Shown here: piece by piece, positions 16,299 to 24,624 of the stretch
Layout: every line of letters starts with the position of its first letter
Position numbering within the stretch: position 1 is the first letter of the stretch
From: Planctomycetota bacterium
Lineage (GTDB): Bacteria; Planctomycetota; Phycisphaerae; WQYP01
Length of the DNA: 30,599 nucleotides
Reading direction: 5' to 3'
NCBI GenBank assembly: GCA_021799715.1
Contig: JAJYZY010000008.1
Location: 1-30,599 of the forward strand
Position numbers and translations under genes: made by a program
The notes under the pieces: generated by a model
The model's input: only the letters and a program-made list of their open reading frames with translations
Database searches by the model: none
Told to the model about the DNA's origin: nothing

Positions 16299-17174
16299 TT
16301 ATGCTCCCTCCAGCAAGCGTTGGCCCAAAAAATTATCCAGGGCGTCGATGGATCGCACCTTGTCCACGGTGGTGTTAATGTCATACGCCAAACGGATAAA
16401 TTCCACATGCCCCGGATGCAGGATGACAAAGCTCGAACGCGGGTCATGATCGCGCGGCTGTCCGACGCTGCCGACATTAATAACCGCTTTTTCCTCGGTA
16501 ATGTCATAACGATTGTTGAGATCATCCGGGGAATAGAAATCAGGCTGCGCCACAAAAACACCCGGCACGTGCGTGTGGCCCACAAAGCATAAATGGCCGA
16601 CCCGTTCAAAAATCAGCGCGATTTTCTGCGATGCGGAATAGATATCATCCGGGAAAATATATTCATTAATCGGTCGCCGCGGCGATCCATGCACCGCCAT
16701 GAAGCGCGGGTGCATCATGCGCGTCTGCATGCCGCCGAGATAGCGCCACCGTCTGTTGCGCCGTGTGCGGTCCGGATCGCTTTCAAACTGCTGACGCGTC
16801 CAATAGGCGGCATTTTCCGCGGCGGTATTAAAATTGAAGGGCTCATAGAAAATGGCGAAATCATGATTGCCCATGATTGTAAATTCACAATTTTCAATAA
16901 CCGTGTCCAGGCATTCCAGCGGATTGGGGCCATAACCAATGACATCACCCAGGCAGCAGATATTTGTAATATTCCGGCGGCGAATTTCCTCCATGACCAC
17001 CGTCAGAGCCTCAAGATTGCCGTGAATATCGGAAATAATGGCGATAGGTTGTTGCCGCGCATCGGATTCAACCGCGGCTGGGGCGGGGGTTACCTGCGTT
17101 TCATCACCATTTTCGTGCGCCTGGCGAACACTGGAAAGTGAAGCAACTTGTTCCGCGTCTTTCTGATTGCTCAT
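16299..17174 (-). CDS. Calcineurin-like metallophosphoesterase
   Basis: A 291-residue two-metal phosphoesterase. The full motif set is visible: IAIISDIHGN, CCLGDVIGYGPNPLEC, IMGNHDF, MAVHGSPRR, CFVGHTHVPG and NVGSVGQPRD. The GDVIGYGPNP and NVGSVGQPRD versions are those of the YfcE/MJ0936-like family, which acts on small phosphodiesters in vitro. The first 40 or so residues are polar, unconserved and probably disordered. The start is therefore unsure: the frame is open to a TTG at 17204, with ATGs at 17192 and 17174. It lies between yidD and yidC on the same strand, 69 bases before yidC, so it is likely to share a transcript with yidC. The substrate is unknown. Confidence 0.88.
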   Translation of the reverse strand: MSNQKDAEQVASLSSVRQAHENGDETQVTPAPAAVESDARQQPIAIISDIHGNLEALTVVMEEIRRRNITNICCLGDVIGYGPNPLECLDTVIENCEFTIMGNHDFAIFYEPFNFNTAAENAAYWTRQQFESDPDRTRRNRRWRYLGGMQTRMMHPRFMAVHGSPRRPINEYIFPDDIYSASQKIALIFERVGHLCFVGHTHVPGVFVAQPDFYSPDDLNNRYDITEEKAVINVGSVGQPRDHDPRSSFVILHPGHVEFIRLAYDINTTVDKVRSIDALDNFLGQRLLEGA

Positions 17175-17504
17175 ATCTGTATAACCGGGCATTACCCCGT
17201 CCAAAGTCCCGCCATCTGGTTATATAGGCCATTGGTTATCGTCAACCAGTCAACCAGACGCACAAATCCAGTGCGTATGCTAGTTGACCATACGCCAAGC
17301 CGTCAAACGACCCGCAATTTCGCAAACAGGGTCTTTGCAGTCGCAATGAGCTGCAACGGTAACGGTGTATCAACAACGGCGCGCTTCTCGCAAATTCTGT
17401 GATGTCGTGACCCAATGCGAATACACCTTATATCGGGTAATTGTCAGTAACCTGACTGCAGTAACCGGTATACGCAGCAGCCGCGGCCAAGCCACGACTG
17501 ACAA
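17175..17504. other. 330-base gap between yidD and the metallophosphoesterase
   Basis: No gene or tRNA fold was found. Immediately after the yidD stop lies an inverted repeat with 9-bp arms (ATTGTCAGT at 17440-17448 and ACTGACAAT at 17497-17505), 48 bases apart. It could be part of a 3' structure or a protein-binding site. Upstream of the metallophosphoesterase, two minus-strand TTGAC hexamers near 17245-17260 precede a TATATA near 17221-17226. They make a weak promoter candidate with poor spacing. Confidence 0.4.
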
Positions 17505-17852
17505 TCATTTCTGTGGCGTCCGCGGGGGCACCGGATCGTACCCGCCTTTTACAAACGGATGACAGCGCAACAGTCGCCGGATTGCCAACCATCCACCGCG
17601 CCACGGCCCATGCTCCTTGACCGCTTCAATGGCATAAACACTGCACGTGGGCTCATATCGACAATGCCCGCCCAAAAAGGGCGACAACACAACTTGATAG
17701 ACCCGTATTAAAAACAGCAATGCCCCGGCGGATGCCCGGAGAACAATACCACGTTTCGCCGGCGATTCCGCGGTAGAACCCGCAACGGCATCCACAGCAT
17801 TTGCTTCTTTCCCCGATGCTCGCGATTCAGATGGTTTGATGTTCTCTTGCAT
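17505..17852 (-). CDS. yidD: Membrane protein insertion efficiency factor YidD
   Basis: A small membrane-associated protein (115 residues from the ATG at 17852, 125 if the ATG at 17882 is used) that assists YidC-dependent membrane insertion. The conserved core is unmistakable: [40 protein letters not shown], and [17 protein letters not shown], with the three family cysteines. An amphipathic or hydrophobic helix ([19 protein letters not shown]) precedes the core. An unconserved polar extension of about 40 residues lies in front, longer than in most YidD proteins of 70-90 residues. In many bacteria the order is rpmH-rnpA-yidD-yidC. Here a metallophosphoesterase separates yidD from yidC and no rnpA is seen upstream. 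Confidence 0.92.
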   Translation of the reverse strand: MQENIKPSESRASGKEANAVDAVAGSTAESPAKRGIVLRASAGALLFLIRVYQVVLSPFLGGHCRYEPTCSVYAIEAVKEHGPWRGGWLAIRRLLRCHPFVKGGYDPVPPRTPQK

Positions 17853-18114
17853 GATAATCCCGCGCACAATCAGGGCCACCATGACAGCAGTTTATGCGTT
17901 TGAACGCACGCCTACAATTTCCCTGGTGGCTTGGCCGCTGCACGCAACATTCCCAACCGGGCAACGGCATCGTGCCGCGCCATTCGCCAAAGCTCTGGTT
18001 TTGCTCGCAACCGGGCAATATGAGAGCCAGCGCAAATACGATTCCCCCGGAGTCATTCAGCCGCACGGTGGAAACCCGCGGTCAGTTGGCTGGGGCCGAA
18101 GATGCAAACACGAG

Positions 18115-18657
18115 TTAATCATGCACCCGGCCTTCGACCGCGGTGACAGGTAAAACCATCTCCCTGTAGGTTGCCTGAAAGCCGGAAGTTTGAAAAAGTT
18201 CCCTGGCCGCGGTATTTGGCTCGGCCACCATCAGCCGCAGTTGATTGACGCCCTTTGCCCCGGCCCATTGCCGGGCATAATCAACCAGTGCCCGGCCCAC
18301 GCCCCGGCGACGGGCATCTTCCCGCACCGCCAGATCATGAATAAACGCATAATGCGTGTATTGATAGATCGGAATTTCCTCATTGATTGCGGCGGCAAGT
18401 CCACCAATAACGTCCCCGGTGTGAATTTGGCCGCTGTCGACGGGCTTCTCCCGGGCTACGATGAACAGCCACTGCGGATTGGTCCGATTAGCGGTGATCC
18501 AGCGGGTATAACGCTCCTGAATATCCGGCCTTAATGCCCAGCGCAAGGGCCAATATTGCTCGTGTTGCCGCTCCACCAGCAGAAACAACTCAACGAGCAC
18601 GGATATATCCGATTCGGATACCGGAATAATTTCGAGATTTATATCATGCTGTGGCAT
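18115..18657 (-). CDS. GNAT-family N-acetyltransferase
   Basis: A 180-residue acetyl-CoA-dependent acyltransferase. The GNAT core is clear: GDVIGGLAAAINEE and HYAFIHDLAVREDARRRGVGRALVDYA, with the pyrophosphate-binding RRRGVGRAL loop near residue 117, then LRLMVAEPNTAARELFQTSGF. The N-terminal part (IIPVSESDISVLVELFLLVERQHE) is typical of the first two helices. The acceptor could be an amine on a small molecule or on a protein, and sequence does not tell. It lies 72 bases downstream of the pectate-lyase-like gene stop on the same strand and 262 bases before yidD. The 232 bases before yidD (17883-18114) contain no convincing gene. Confidence 0.88.
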   Translation of the reverse strand: MPQHDINLEIIPVSESDISVLVELFLLVERQHEQYWPLRWALRPDIQERYTRWITANRTNPQWLFIVAREKPVDSGQIHTGDVIGGLAAAINEEIPIYQYTHYAFIHDLAVREDARRRGVGRALVDYARQWAGAKGVNQLRLMVAEPNTAARELFQTSGFQATYREMVLPVTAVEGRVHD

Positions 18658-18729
18658 TACATCCCATCATTCTGCAATATGGCTCCCGGAAGCGTTTTTT
18701 AGCGAATACCGGAGGATACTACACTGCCG

Positions 18730-20082
18730 TCATAACGCACTATTTAATCCAATTTTCGCCCGCTTGTGAATACCATTGCGAATCTGCCATGATGCGGCAG
18801 CCATGTTGCCGGTTATCACCGCCTGCCGGACGTGTGCCCCCAATTCAACTTGCGGTGAGGCCTGGCGGAATTCGCAGCCCGAAATGCACACATTGCCGGA
18901 CGTGGCTCTGATGGCGGCAAACTTTGGATCCCACTGACAGAATGTGCAATCACCAAATCCTATTGTGCTGTGCGAATCCAATCGCGCAACCTGGGTGCAC
19001 GGTCCCCAGAAGGAGCAGTTCACCAATCGTACCGATCCGCCATTGCCTGGTTTGACAACAACCTGCACCGGTTCAATCGGACCGGGAAGCTTCATGTAAT
19101 TAAAAGAAACAAATTCGCCGTTGGTAATCAATAAGCCCGGCCCCTGCGATTGTTCAACCAGAAGAGCATGGCAGGACGCATCGGCACCAATACCAAGGAA
19201 ATTGCCGTTGCAGGCACCGGTCTTGCCTTCAATAAAACGATAGCCCGCGTGATATCCAAATGAAAACGTGTTAAGAACATATTGCCAGTCTGTGCGACCG
19301 AATATGAAGGATTCGCCATGCCGATAAATGAACTCCAGCACCGGGCCGCTGGCGCTCCACCAGGGGTTAAAATGAACATTCTCAATGCGGCCAATATCGT
19401 AAACTTCATCGACGAATATACCGGTTTTAAGAGGTTGTCCCGTTACATTTCGAATCAGATGCCGATGCGCCTGCACCGCCCGAATGCCATACCATGAATT
19501 CAGAAGTTCAACATTTTCAACGGTGCAATTGTTGCCCTTCATGCTTATCGCCCATGGGTACGCCACGGGGGTGGCATCCGGAGCCTGATGCGGATGAAAG
19601 ATGCACAGACCCAGCACGGCGGAATTTTCTGACATGGAAATTAGCGGCACTGCCTCGTGGTTCCCCCGGCCTCCGGTAGCCAGAAGCACGGATCCGGCCG
19701 CATCGAAAGTATTGTGTGATGCCTTCCCCAAATCGCTATGCGACGTCGGGCCGCGGAATACACCTTCAAACGCGGTGCAAGGTGGAATGTGAAGTGAGCC
19801 GGCGATGACATACCGTCCGGCAGGCACATGCACAATTCCGCCGCCGCTACGGTGCGCGGCATCCAATGCCTTTTGAATGGATGAGGTGGCATCGCGACGG
19901 CCGCTTGAATCCGCACCAAACTTCAAAACATTGAACGAATAACGCGTGTCCGGACCAGCCCCACGACCGGAAGAATGCAGCCTGAAATCCGGCTGTGAAG
20001 CCCCGACATTCGTTTGATCGGCCATGGCAAGTCCCGTGGCGGCAGCCATTGATAACCAGTTGCGTCGTGTAAATTCAGGCAT
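18730..20082 (-). CDS. TAT-exported pectate-lyase-superfamily (right-handed beta-helix) protein
   Basis: A 450-residue predicted secreted protein. The chosen ATG (20082) has GGAG eight bases upstream and starts a twin-arginine signal peptide (FTRRNWLSMAAATGLAMA). The open frame to 20172 is not needed. The mature part begins with the Pectate_lyase_3 signature: FNVLKFGADSSGRRDATSSIQKALDAA, then GGIVHVPAGRYVIAGSL. Repeated short beta-strand units follow (NNCTVENVELLNSWYGI, RHLIRNVTGQPLKTGIFV, GGSVRLVNCSFWGP, SGNVCISGCEFRQ), as expected for a parallel beta-helix. Family members cleave or bind polysaccharides outside the cell or in the periplasm. No catalytic residues can be assigned, so lyase, hydrolase or non-catalytic roles all remain open. 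Confidence 0.8.
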   Translation of the reverse strand: MPEFTRRNWLSMAAATGLAMADQTNVGASQPDFRLHSSGRGAGPDTRYSFNVLKFGADSSGRRDATSSIQKALDAAHRSGGGIVHVPAGRYVIAGSLHIPPCTAFEGVFRGPTSHSDLGKASHNTFDAAGSVLLATGGRGNHEAVPLISMSENSAVLGLCIFHPHQAPDATPVAYPWAISMKGNNCTVENVELLNSWYGIRAVQAHRHLIRNVTGQPLKTGIFVDEVYDIGRIENVHFNPWWSASGPVLEFIYRHGESFIFGRTDWQYVLNTFSFGYHAGYRFIEGKTGACNGNFLGIGADASCHALLVEQSQGPGLLITNGEFVSFNYMKLPGPIEPVQVVVKPGNGGSVRLVNCSFWGPCTQVARLDSHSTIGFGDCTFCQWDPKFAAIRATSGNVCISGCEFRQASPQVELGAHVRQAVITGNMAAASWQIRNGIHKRAKIGLNSAL

Positions 20083-20289
20083 GTTCACACTCCGTTGTGT
20101 ACCAGCAGGGATCAGCCGTTCAGTGCCATCATGCACAAGCCAGATCGCGCTAAACCTATTACCGGGTATCATAACATCATTTGCCGGTGCGCCGCAGACC
20201 GGCGGCAGAATTTTCCTGCTGATGGCTTTAGGCGTTGAAAAATAATGGCTAAGTGAAAGTCCTGCCTTGGAAGCTCGAAGCTGGAGACA

Positions 20290-21336
20290 TCAATCTTGCT
20301 CACCGCGTTCATTGGCGGCGGTCAGGATGAATTTTTGCGTCAGGCCGGACCACACCAGCAACAGGGCGGCGGACGTGAGAATGAAAATCCAGAGCAGCTC
20401 AGGATGCAGCCATTGCTGATCCGGGCCGATAAGTTCCGAGTCGCGCATCGCGCACCAGAGACCGATGGCCATTGTCACCGTTAATGCCAACGTACCGCAC
20501 AATCGGCCCGCCATGTTAACCCACCGGTTGAAACGCGAAAAATAGCCGGTCAGGCCAATAATGCCCGCGGCTTCGGCTCCCACCACCGCCGCGGCCATGA
20601 CAACATGAATCCATGGTGATTTCTGTGCCGAAACAACGCTGTCGACGGTGCGGCAGGTAAACAATTCAACCATTGGCAAAAACCATAAAATGGTGACGAC
20701 CGATCCAAAAGCCAACTGGCGGGTATTAAATAATTCTGAATTGACCGCGGCGGGCCGTATGCCGGTCAGCGCATCAAGACACACCAGCGCCAATAACGCC
20801 ACCGCCGGATATTCCACCAAAATCACCATCAATGGTCCCTGCTGATTGGCAAGCAGATATGTCAGTGTCAATACGGCAAATCCCATGAAGACCATCAGTG
20901 ACGCACGGCGGCGGCGCGATAGAAAAGGTATTGCCAGCATGGCCAGAATACCCATGATCAATTCAATGGCTTCAACGCTTTGCGTCATCGCGGTATGAAA
21001 AACGGGCGCACTGGTTTCACGCAGGGAGTAAAGCTGGGAACCGTGCCCCAGAATCAGATAGAATGGCGCAATTAACAGCAGGCAAGCGAATTCCGACACG
21101 AAGACCGTGGACAATTCAAAACGTCTGCGCGGTATCGGCCACGGTTGTCCCGCCTGTGCCGCCGATGCCGGGGGAATCGGGTCGCCGGGACCGAGCGTTG
21201 CGGCGGGCAAAGACACCGCCGATACGCCGCCGTCAACGCCCAATGTGGAGTTTATTGCGGTACCGGCCACGCCATGGCGTCCCATGGATTGCCGATGAGA
21301 AGATGGACGAATGTTTCTCACGATCTTTATGTCCAT
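20290..21336 (-). CDS. Multi-pass membrane protein of unknown function (paralogue A)
   Basis: A 348-residue protein. A cytoplasmic-looking, low-complexity N-terminus of about 70 residues (Pro, Ala and Gly rich, ending PRRRFELS) precedes seven or eight hydrophobic helices. It is clearly related to the next gene upstream (21519-22619): same topology, same position of helices, a shared RRRRA- or RGDARG-type basic loop after the third helix, and a similar last helix and end (LLLVWSGLTQKFI here, CVVLTWAGLTHQFC there). No known transporter, enzyme or channel motif is seen. The start ATG has only a weak ribosome binding site. An internal ATG at 21285 is possible. The terminator at 21467-21490 separates it from its paralogue. 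Confidence 0.7.
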   Translation of the reverse strand: MDIKIVRNIRPSSHRQSMGRHGVAGTAINSTLGVDGGVSAVSLPAATLGPGDPIPPASAAQAGQPWPIPRRRFELSTVFVSEFACLLLIAPFYLILGHGSQLYSLRETSAPVFHTAMTQSVEAIELIMGILAMLAIPFLSRRRRASLMVFMGFAVLTLTYLLANQQGPLMVILVEYPAVALLALVCLDALTGIRPAAVNSELFNTRQLAFGSVVTILWFLPMVELFTCRTVDSVVSAQKSPWIHVVMAAAVVGAEAAGIIGLTGYFSRFNRWVNMAGRLCGTLALTVTMAIGLWCAMRDSELIGPDQQWLHPELLWIFILTSAALLLVWSGLTQKFILTAANERGEQD

Positions 21337-21466
21337 TCAGCCGGGCCGGACATTGCACGATTTCCAAATCGAGCTCTTCCGAATACCAACTCATTATATC
21401 CTGATACCATTCCCGGCGTCCAAACAGTGTGCAGTTCCAATTCGTTGCATCGAAAAGGAAAGAAAA

Positions 21467-21490
21467 AAGCCGGCCTCTGGGGGCCGGCTT
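21467..21490 (-). terminator. Intrinsic terminator after the paralogue B gene
   Basis: Nine-base complementary arms (AAGCCGGCC at 21467-21475 and GGCCGGCTT at 21482-21490) enclose a six-base loop. Read on the minus strand, the GC-rich stem is followed by a run of six T bases. It lies 28 bases after the stop of the 21519-22619 gene and ends that transcript before paralogue A. Confidence 0.9.
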
Positions 21491-21518
21491 CTGAATTCAC
21501 ACTTCTTTAAGCGTGATG

Positions 21519-22619
21519 TTAGGCTTGAGCCGGAGCGGCGTCGATTGGGGCGGCCCCCAACGGATCATCGCCATGGATCGCTTTCCGGCAAAACTGATGG
21601 GTCAAACCCGCCCAGGTCAGTACCACGCACGCGGTAATTAACAGGTAAAGCCACATGATGCCCACGCCAAACCACCCTTTGGTCATCGCCGGGCCCGCCA
21701 TTATGTGGGACAAGGACAGCGCGGCAAAAAATCCGACTGAACTGATCAGCAAAAAGGCCACAAGGGTCATCGCCCGGGCAATGCGATTGATGGTCAGGGA
21801 GAATTTACCCTGCGATTCCGATATGGCCACCACACCGGCCAAAAGCGCACAAATACCACCCGCAGCAAACGTATCGCGGAGCGCCGAGCTTCCCATGGAA
21901 TTGAATATTTGCGCAAACGCCGGATCCGAGACGCATTGAAGCGACGGCAATACCCACATGACTATCACCGCGATGGAGAACATAAATTGCCAGGTGCTTA
22001 ATGATTCAGACTTCGGTGCCAGCGTGCGCGCTTGCAAAATCGCCGACAACGCCGCGAGTGAAAGCAGACCGGCGATCGGCAAGAGCACCAGGTTGATTCC
22101 AATGAGATTCTGTTGGAGCATCGTCAGAATCAGCAGGATCGTCAAGCTCGCGCCGATGTTGAGCATAAACCGGCCGCGCGCATCGCCGCGGAACATTGGA
22201 ATTAAAATCAAGCCGGCAATGGCCCCGGCAATCTCCGCAAACTTCAGCGCGCCGGGAAGAGCAAAAGCCAGCGAGCCGGCTTTCAATCCCGTCCACCAGC
22301 CGGTTTCCCCAACCTTATGCGGCATAAAAAATATTGCCGCCAGAAGCAGTACACAAGCGAATTGCGCCGCCATCACACTGCTCCACGAAATCCATTTGGG
22401 CATCGACGCAGGCGCTTGGGAAATCGATGCGCCCGGAACCGGTGTGGGAGGAACCGCCGCCGCGTACCCGATTTGCTTATCCCCGGATTGAACTGGATCG
22501 GCAAAATTCACCGTAAGATTCTCCGTCTTGGCGACCGGAGAGTCCGACATCGGCACGATTGGTGGAACCGTCGAAACCGGCCGATCCGATTCATTGGTTT
22601 TTGTTGACTTGGCTTCCAT
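21519..22619 (-). CDS. Multi-pass membrane protein of unknown function (paralogue B)
   Basis: A 366-residue protein, paralogous to the gene at 20290-21336. The start has AAGGGTG upstream at good spacing. About 80 disordered residues rich in Pro, Val and Ser lead into about eight membrane helices. The first begins SSVMAAQFACVLLLAAIFF, followed by a short periplasmic-looking segment (HKVGETGWWTG), a basic loop (FRGDARGRFMLN), several long helices and a last helix ending WAGLTHQFC. The tail is short and Ala/Pro rich. No functional motif was recognised. It has its own terminator and therefore its own transcript. Two related membrane genes in a row suggest duplication followed by divergence. Confidence 0.7.
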   Translation of the reverse strand: MEAKSTKTNESDRPVSTVPPIVPMSDSPVAKTENLTVNFADPVQSGDKQIGYAAAVPPTPVPGASISQAPASMPKWISWSSVMAAQFACVLLLAAIFFMPHKVGETGWWTGLKAGSLAFALPGALKFAEIAGAIAGLILIPMFRGDARGRFMLNIGASLTILLILTMLQQNLIGINLVLLPIAGLLSLAALSAILQARTLAPKSESLSTWQFMFSIAVIVMWVLPSLQCVSDPAFAQIFNSMGSSALRDTFAAGGICALLAGVVAISESQGKFSLTINRIARAMTLVAFLLISSVGFFAALSLSHIMAGPAMTKGWFGVGIMWLYLLITACVVLTWAGLTHQFCRKAIHGDDPLGAAPIDAAPAQA

Positions 22620-22947
22620 ATACGCACCCTTGCATAAACACAGACAATCAGAGGAAACACATTGAGCCGTCGCCGGTTCCTCTTATCTCCGGCGTGGACA
22701 CCCTTTTGTATCGGCTGACAGGCACGGAATCTTCATCGATAAAAACATGATTATTGGCGCTTCCAATAATAGTTGGTTTTTTCAGATTTGGTGACAACGG
22801 CGGGATAAAATACGTCCGAATTCATGCGATTTTATGCGTCTCCCGGCGCTCCGGAATTGAAGCTGATTTACTGGTACCGCATGACCACTCCGCGCGTGTC
22901 CATGTCACGGGCGGGGCTGCACTCATTGAGTCCGGCTTGTCAACAAA
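22620..22947. other. 328-base gap between yebC and paralogue B
   Basis: No gene is supported. The gap holds the 3' end of the yebC transcript with the hairpin at 22750-22770 and the leader of the downstream membrane protein gene. Small plus-strand frames here (for example 22824-23015) overlap the yebC end and have no ribosome binding site. No convincing promoter was found for the membrane gene. Confidence 0.4.
22750..22770 (-). terminator. Hairpin, probable terminator of yebC
   Basis: A perfect 8-bp stem (ATTATTGG and CCAATAAT) with a five-base loop. On the minus strand CATGTTTTT follows the stem, and on the plus strand AGTTGGTTTTTT follows it, so it could act in both directions. It is about 180 bases after the yebC stop. 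The stem is AT-rich, so strength is uncertain. Confidence 0.5.
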
Positions 22948-23670
22948 TTAATCTTCAAACTGGGCGTTGGAATAGACATTCTGAACGTCATCATTTTCTT
23001 CCAGTGCGTCAATGAGAGCCTGGACTTTTTGTGCGGCTTCGCCGCTGATGCTGATTGTCTGGCTGGGGATCATGGTAATTTCCGCGGAGACAATGGGAAT
23101 TTTTGCGATCACAAGGTTCTTGCGCACTGATTCAAAGTCCGCCATTGCGGTTAATACCGTATAGCCCTCTTCCGCGGTCTGTACATCCTGCGCCCCGGAT
23201 TCCAGAGCTGATTCAATGAGCTTATCTTCGTCAATGGCATGGCGTTCCACAGCTATTACACCCTGCGTGGCAAACATCCAACCAACGGAATTCGCCGCCC
23301 CCACCGCCCCACCGTTGCGGTCAAAAATAACGCGGATTTCCCCGGCTGTGCGATTGCGGTTGTCCGTCAGCGCATCGACCAGAATTGCCACACCACCGGA
23401 GGCATATCCCTCATACAAGACCGGTTCGTAATTGTCCGCCCCGAGTTCGCCGGTGCCGCGTTTGACCGCTTTTTCAATGGTTTCATTGGGCATATTCGCG
23501 GCGCGGGCTTTATCAATGGCATAGCGCAGGGCCAAATTGTCATCCGGATTGCCGCCCCGTTTGGCGGCAATAATAATTAAGCGAGCCAGCTTGCTCCAGA
23601 CTTTTCCGCGCCGGGCATCGACAACCGCCTTTTTATGCTTAATGGATTTCCAATGGGAATGTCCCGCCAT
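22948..23670 (-). CDS. yebC: YebC/PmpR-family regulatory or translation factor
   Basis: A 240-residue cytoplasmic protein. The chosen ATG (23670) begins the invariant MAGHSHWKSIKHKKA. The longer open frame to 23712 adds nothing conserved. The three-domain YebC fold is supported by KLARLIIIAAKRGGNPDDNLALRYAIDKARAANMP (helical domain), GTGELGADNYEPVLYEGYASGGVAILVDALTDNRNRTAGEIR, and FDRNGGAVGAANSVGWMF. The acidic end (EENDDVQNVYSNAQF) is the family norm. Members were described as transcriptional regulators, and more recent work on some relatives links them to ribosomes stalled at proline stretches. Which applies here cannot be told. It is divergent from the ferredoxin gene. Confidence 0.95.
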   Translation of the reverse strand: MAGHSHWKSIKHKKAVVDARRGKVWSKLARLIIIAAKRGGNPDDNLALRYAIDKARAANMPNETIEKAVKRGTGELGADNYEPVLYEGYASGGVAILVDALTDNRNRTAGEIRVIFDRNGGAVGAANSVGWMFATQGVIAVERHAIDEDKLIESALESGAQDVQTAEEGYTVLTAMADFESVRKNLVIAKIPIVSAEITMIPSQTISISGEAAQKVQALIDALEENDDVQNVYSNAQFED

Positions 23671-23864
23671 GCTTGCAACATCCTTTTCATGCCGTCCGCT
23701 CGAATAGTCCAAAGTGTATCATAACCAATAAAACAGTCTAACGGCGGGGCGTTTTCAGCGCTATTGGCAGGAATAAAATCTTTTCCTATAATGGGGAATT
23801 CCGATGACACCGGACGTTTATGGCCGGCGGGAGATCGGGACTTGGATTTGAGGAGTTGGCGACG

Positions 23865-24125
23865 ATGCCACATGTTATTACAGAGCCGTGCATTGGCACA
23901 AAAGATTCCGCATGCGTAGCGGTCTGCCCGGTGGATTGCATCCATCCGCGCAAGGATGAGGGGGATTTTGCCCCGTCCGCACAATTGTATATTGACCCCG
24001 ATACGTGCATTGACTGCGGATTATGCGTTGACGAATGTCCGGTCAAGGCGATTTTCCCGGAAGATGATGTTCCGGAGGAATGGAAAAAATACATTTCCAT
24101 TAATGCGGAACATTATAAGAAATAA
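23865..24125 (+). CDS. Seven-iron ferredoxin ([3Fe-4S][4Fe-4S])
   Basis: A small electron carrier of 86 residues. The ATG at 23865 follows a GAGGAG, and the open frame to 23820 is not needed. Cysteines are at 9, 17, 21, 25 (EPCIGTKDSACVAVCPVDCI) and 48, 51, 54, 58 (TCIDCGLCVDECP). The eight-residue step from Cys9 to Cys17 with Thr at position 12 is the pattern of FdxA-type seven-iron ferredoxins. Cys9, Cys17 and Cys58 would hold the 3Fe cluster. Cys21, Cys48, Cys51 and Cys54 would hold the 4Fe cluster. A linker of about 20 residues lies between the motifs. Partners are not evident from the neighbours. Confidence 0.92.
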   Translation: MPHVITEPCIGTKDSACVAVCPVDCIHPRKDEGDFAPSAQLYIDPDTCIDCGLCVDECPVKAIFPEDDVPEEWKKYISINAEHYKK

Positions 24126-24149
24126 ACAACCACTGGGGCTGGAACTGGG

Positions 24150-24256
24150 GCGGAAATTCTGATTTCCGCTGCAATCCAACCATCATGCGGGATCATGTGG
24201 CCGACCCGTGTCGGCCAACCATCGAACGGGCACATTGGCAATGACGGTCATTGCCA
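24150..24256 (+). promoter_or_regulatory. Three successive hairpins upstream of rpsR
   Basis: Three perfect stem-loops lie in the 176 bases between the ferredoxin stop and the rpsR start. The first is 24150-24169 (GCGGAAAT/ATTTCCGC, loop 4). The second is 24199-24216 (GGCCGAC/GTCGGCC, loop 4). The third is 24236-24256 (TGGCAATGA/TCATTGCCA, loop 3). None is followed by a T run, so they are not standard terminators. They could form a leader structure for rpsR or 3' protection for the ferredoxin mRNA. Confidence 0.55.
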
Positions 24257-24301
24257 TGTTCATTACGCCGGTTCGCGTGACCGCAAATTGAGGATTTATT
24301 C

Positions 24302-24559
24302 ATGGCTACAACCACTCGCAAACCCCGCTTTCAGAGCTTCAGCCGTCCGAAAATCCGGATCGGCAAAGTTGCCAGCACCGGCAAGGTGTATGTCGATTAC
24401 AAAGACACTGAAACGCTCAAGAAAATGCTGACCCTCAATGGCAAAATTCAGCCCCGTACGCGCATCGGAGCGGCGGCGTTTGAACAGCGCATGATCACCG
24501 ATGCCATTAAGCGTGCCCGGTTCCTGGGGCTGCTGCCGTACACCGGCTCTGCCCAGTAA
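24302..24559 (+). CDS. rpsR: 30S ribosomal protein bS18, cysteine-free form
   Basis: An 85-residue small-subunit ribosomal protein that pairs with bS6 on the platform. The signature is clear: VYVDYKDTETLKKMLTLNGKIQPRTRIGAAAFEQRMITDAIKRARFLGLLPY. The Cys-x2-Cys normally before the YIDYKD segment is replaced (IRIGKVASTGKVYVDY), so this is a zinc-independent version. The start has GAGG upstream. In most bacteria rpsR sits between rpsF (and ssb) and rplI. Here it stands alone after a ferredoxin gene and ahead of a convergent membrane-protein gene, behind three hairpins. Confidence 0.92.
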   Translation: MATTTRKPRFQSFSRPKIRIGKVASTGKVYVDYKDTETLKKMLTLNGKIQPRTRIGAAAFEQRMITDAIKRARFLGLLPYTGSAQ

Positions 24560-24624
24560 TTGATCCTGTAAAATTTACGCATCTGATTGGTCGGTTGAAT
24601 TGCCGAAGTGCCAGCGATTAACCG

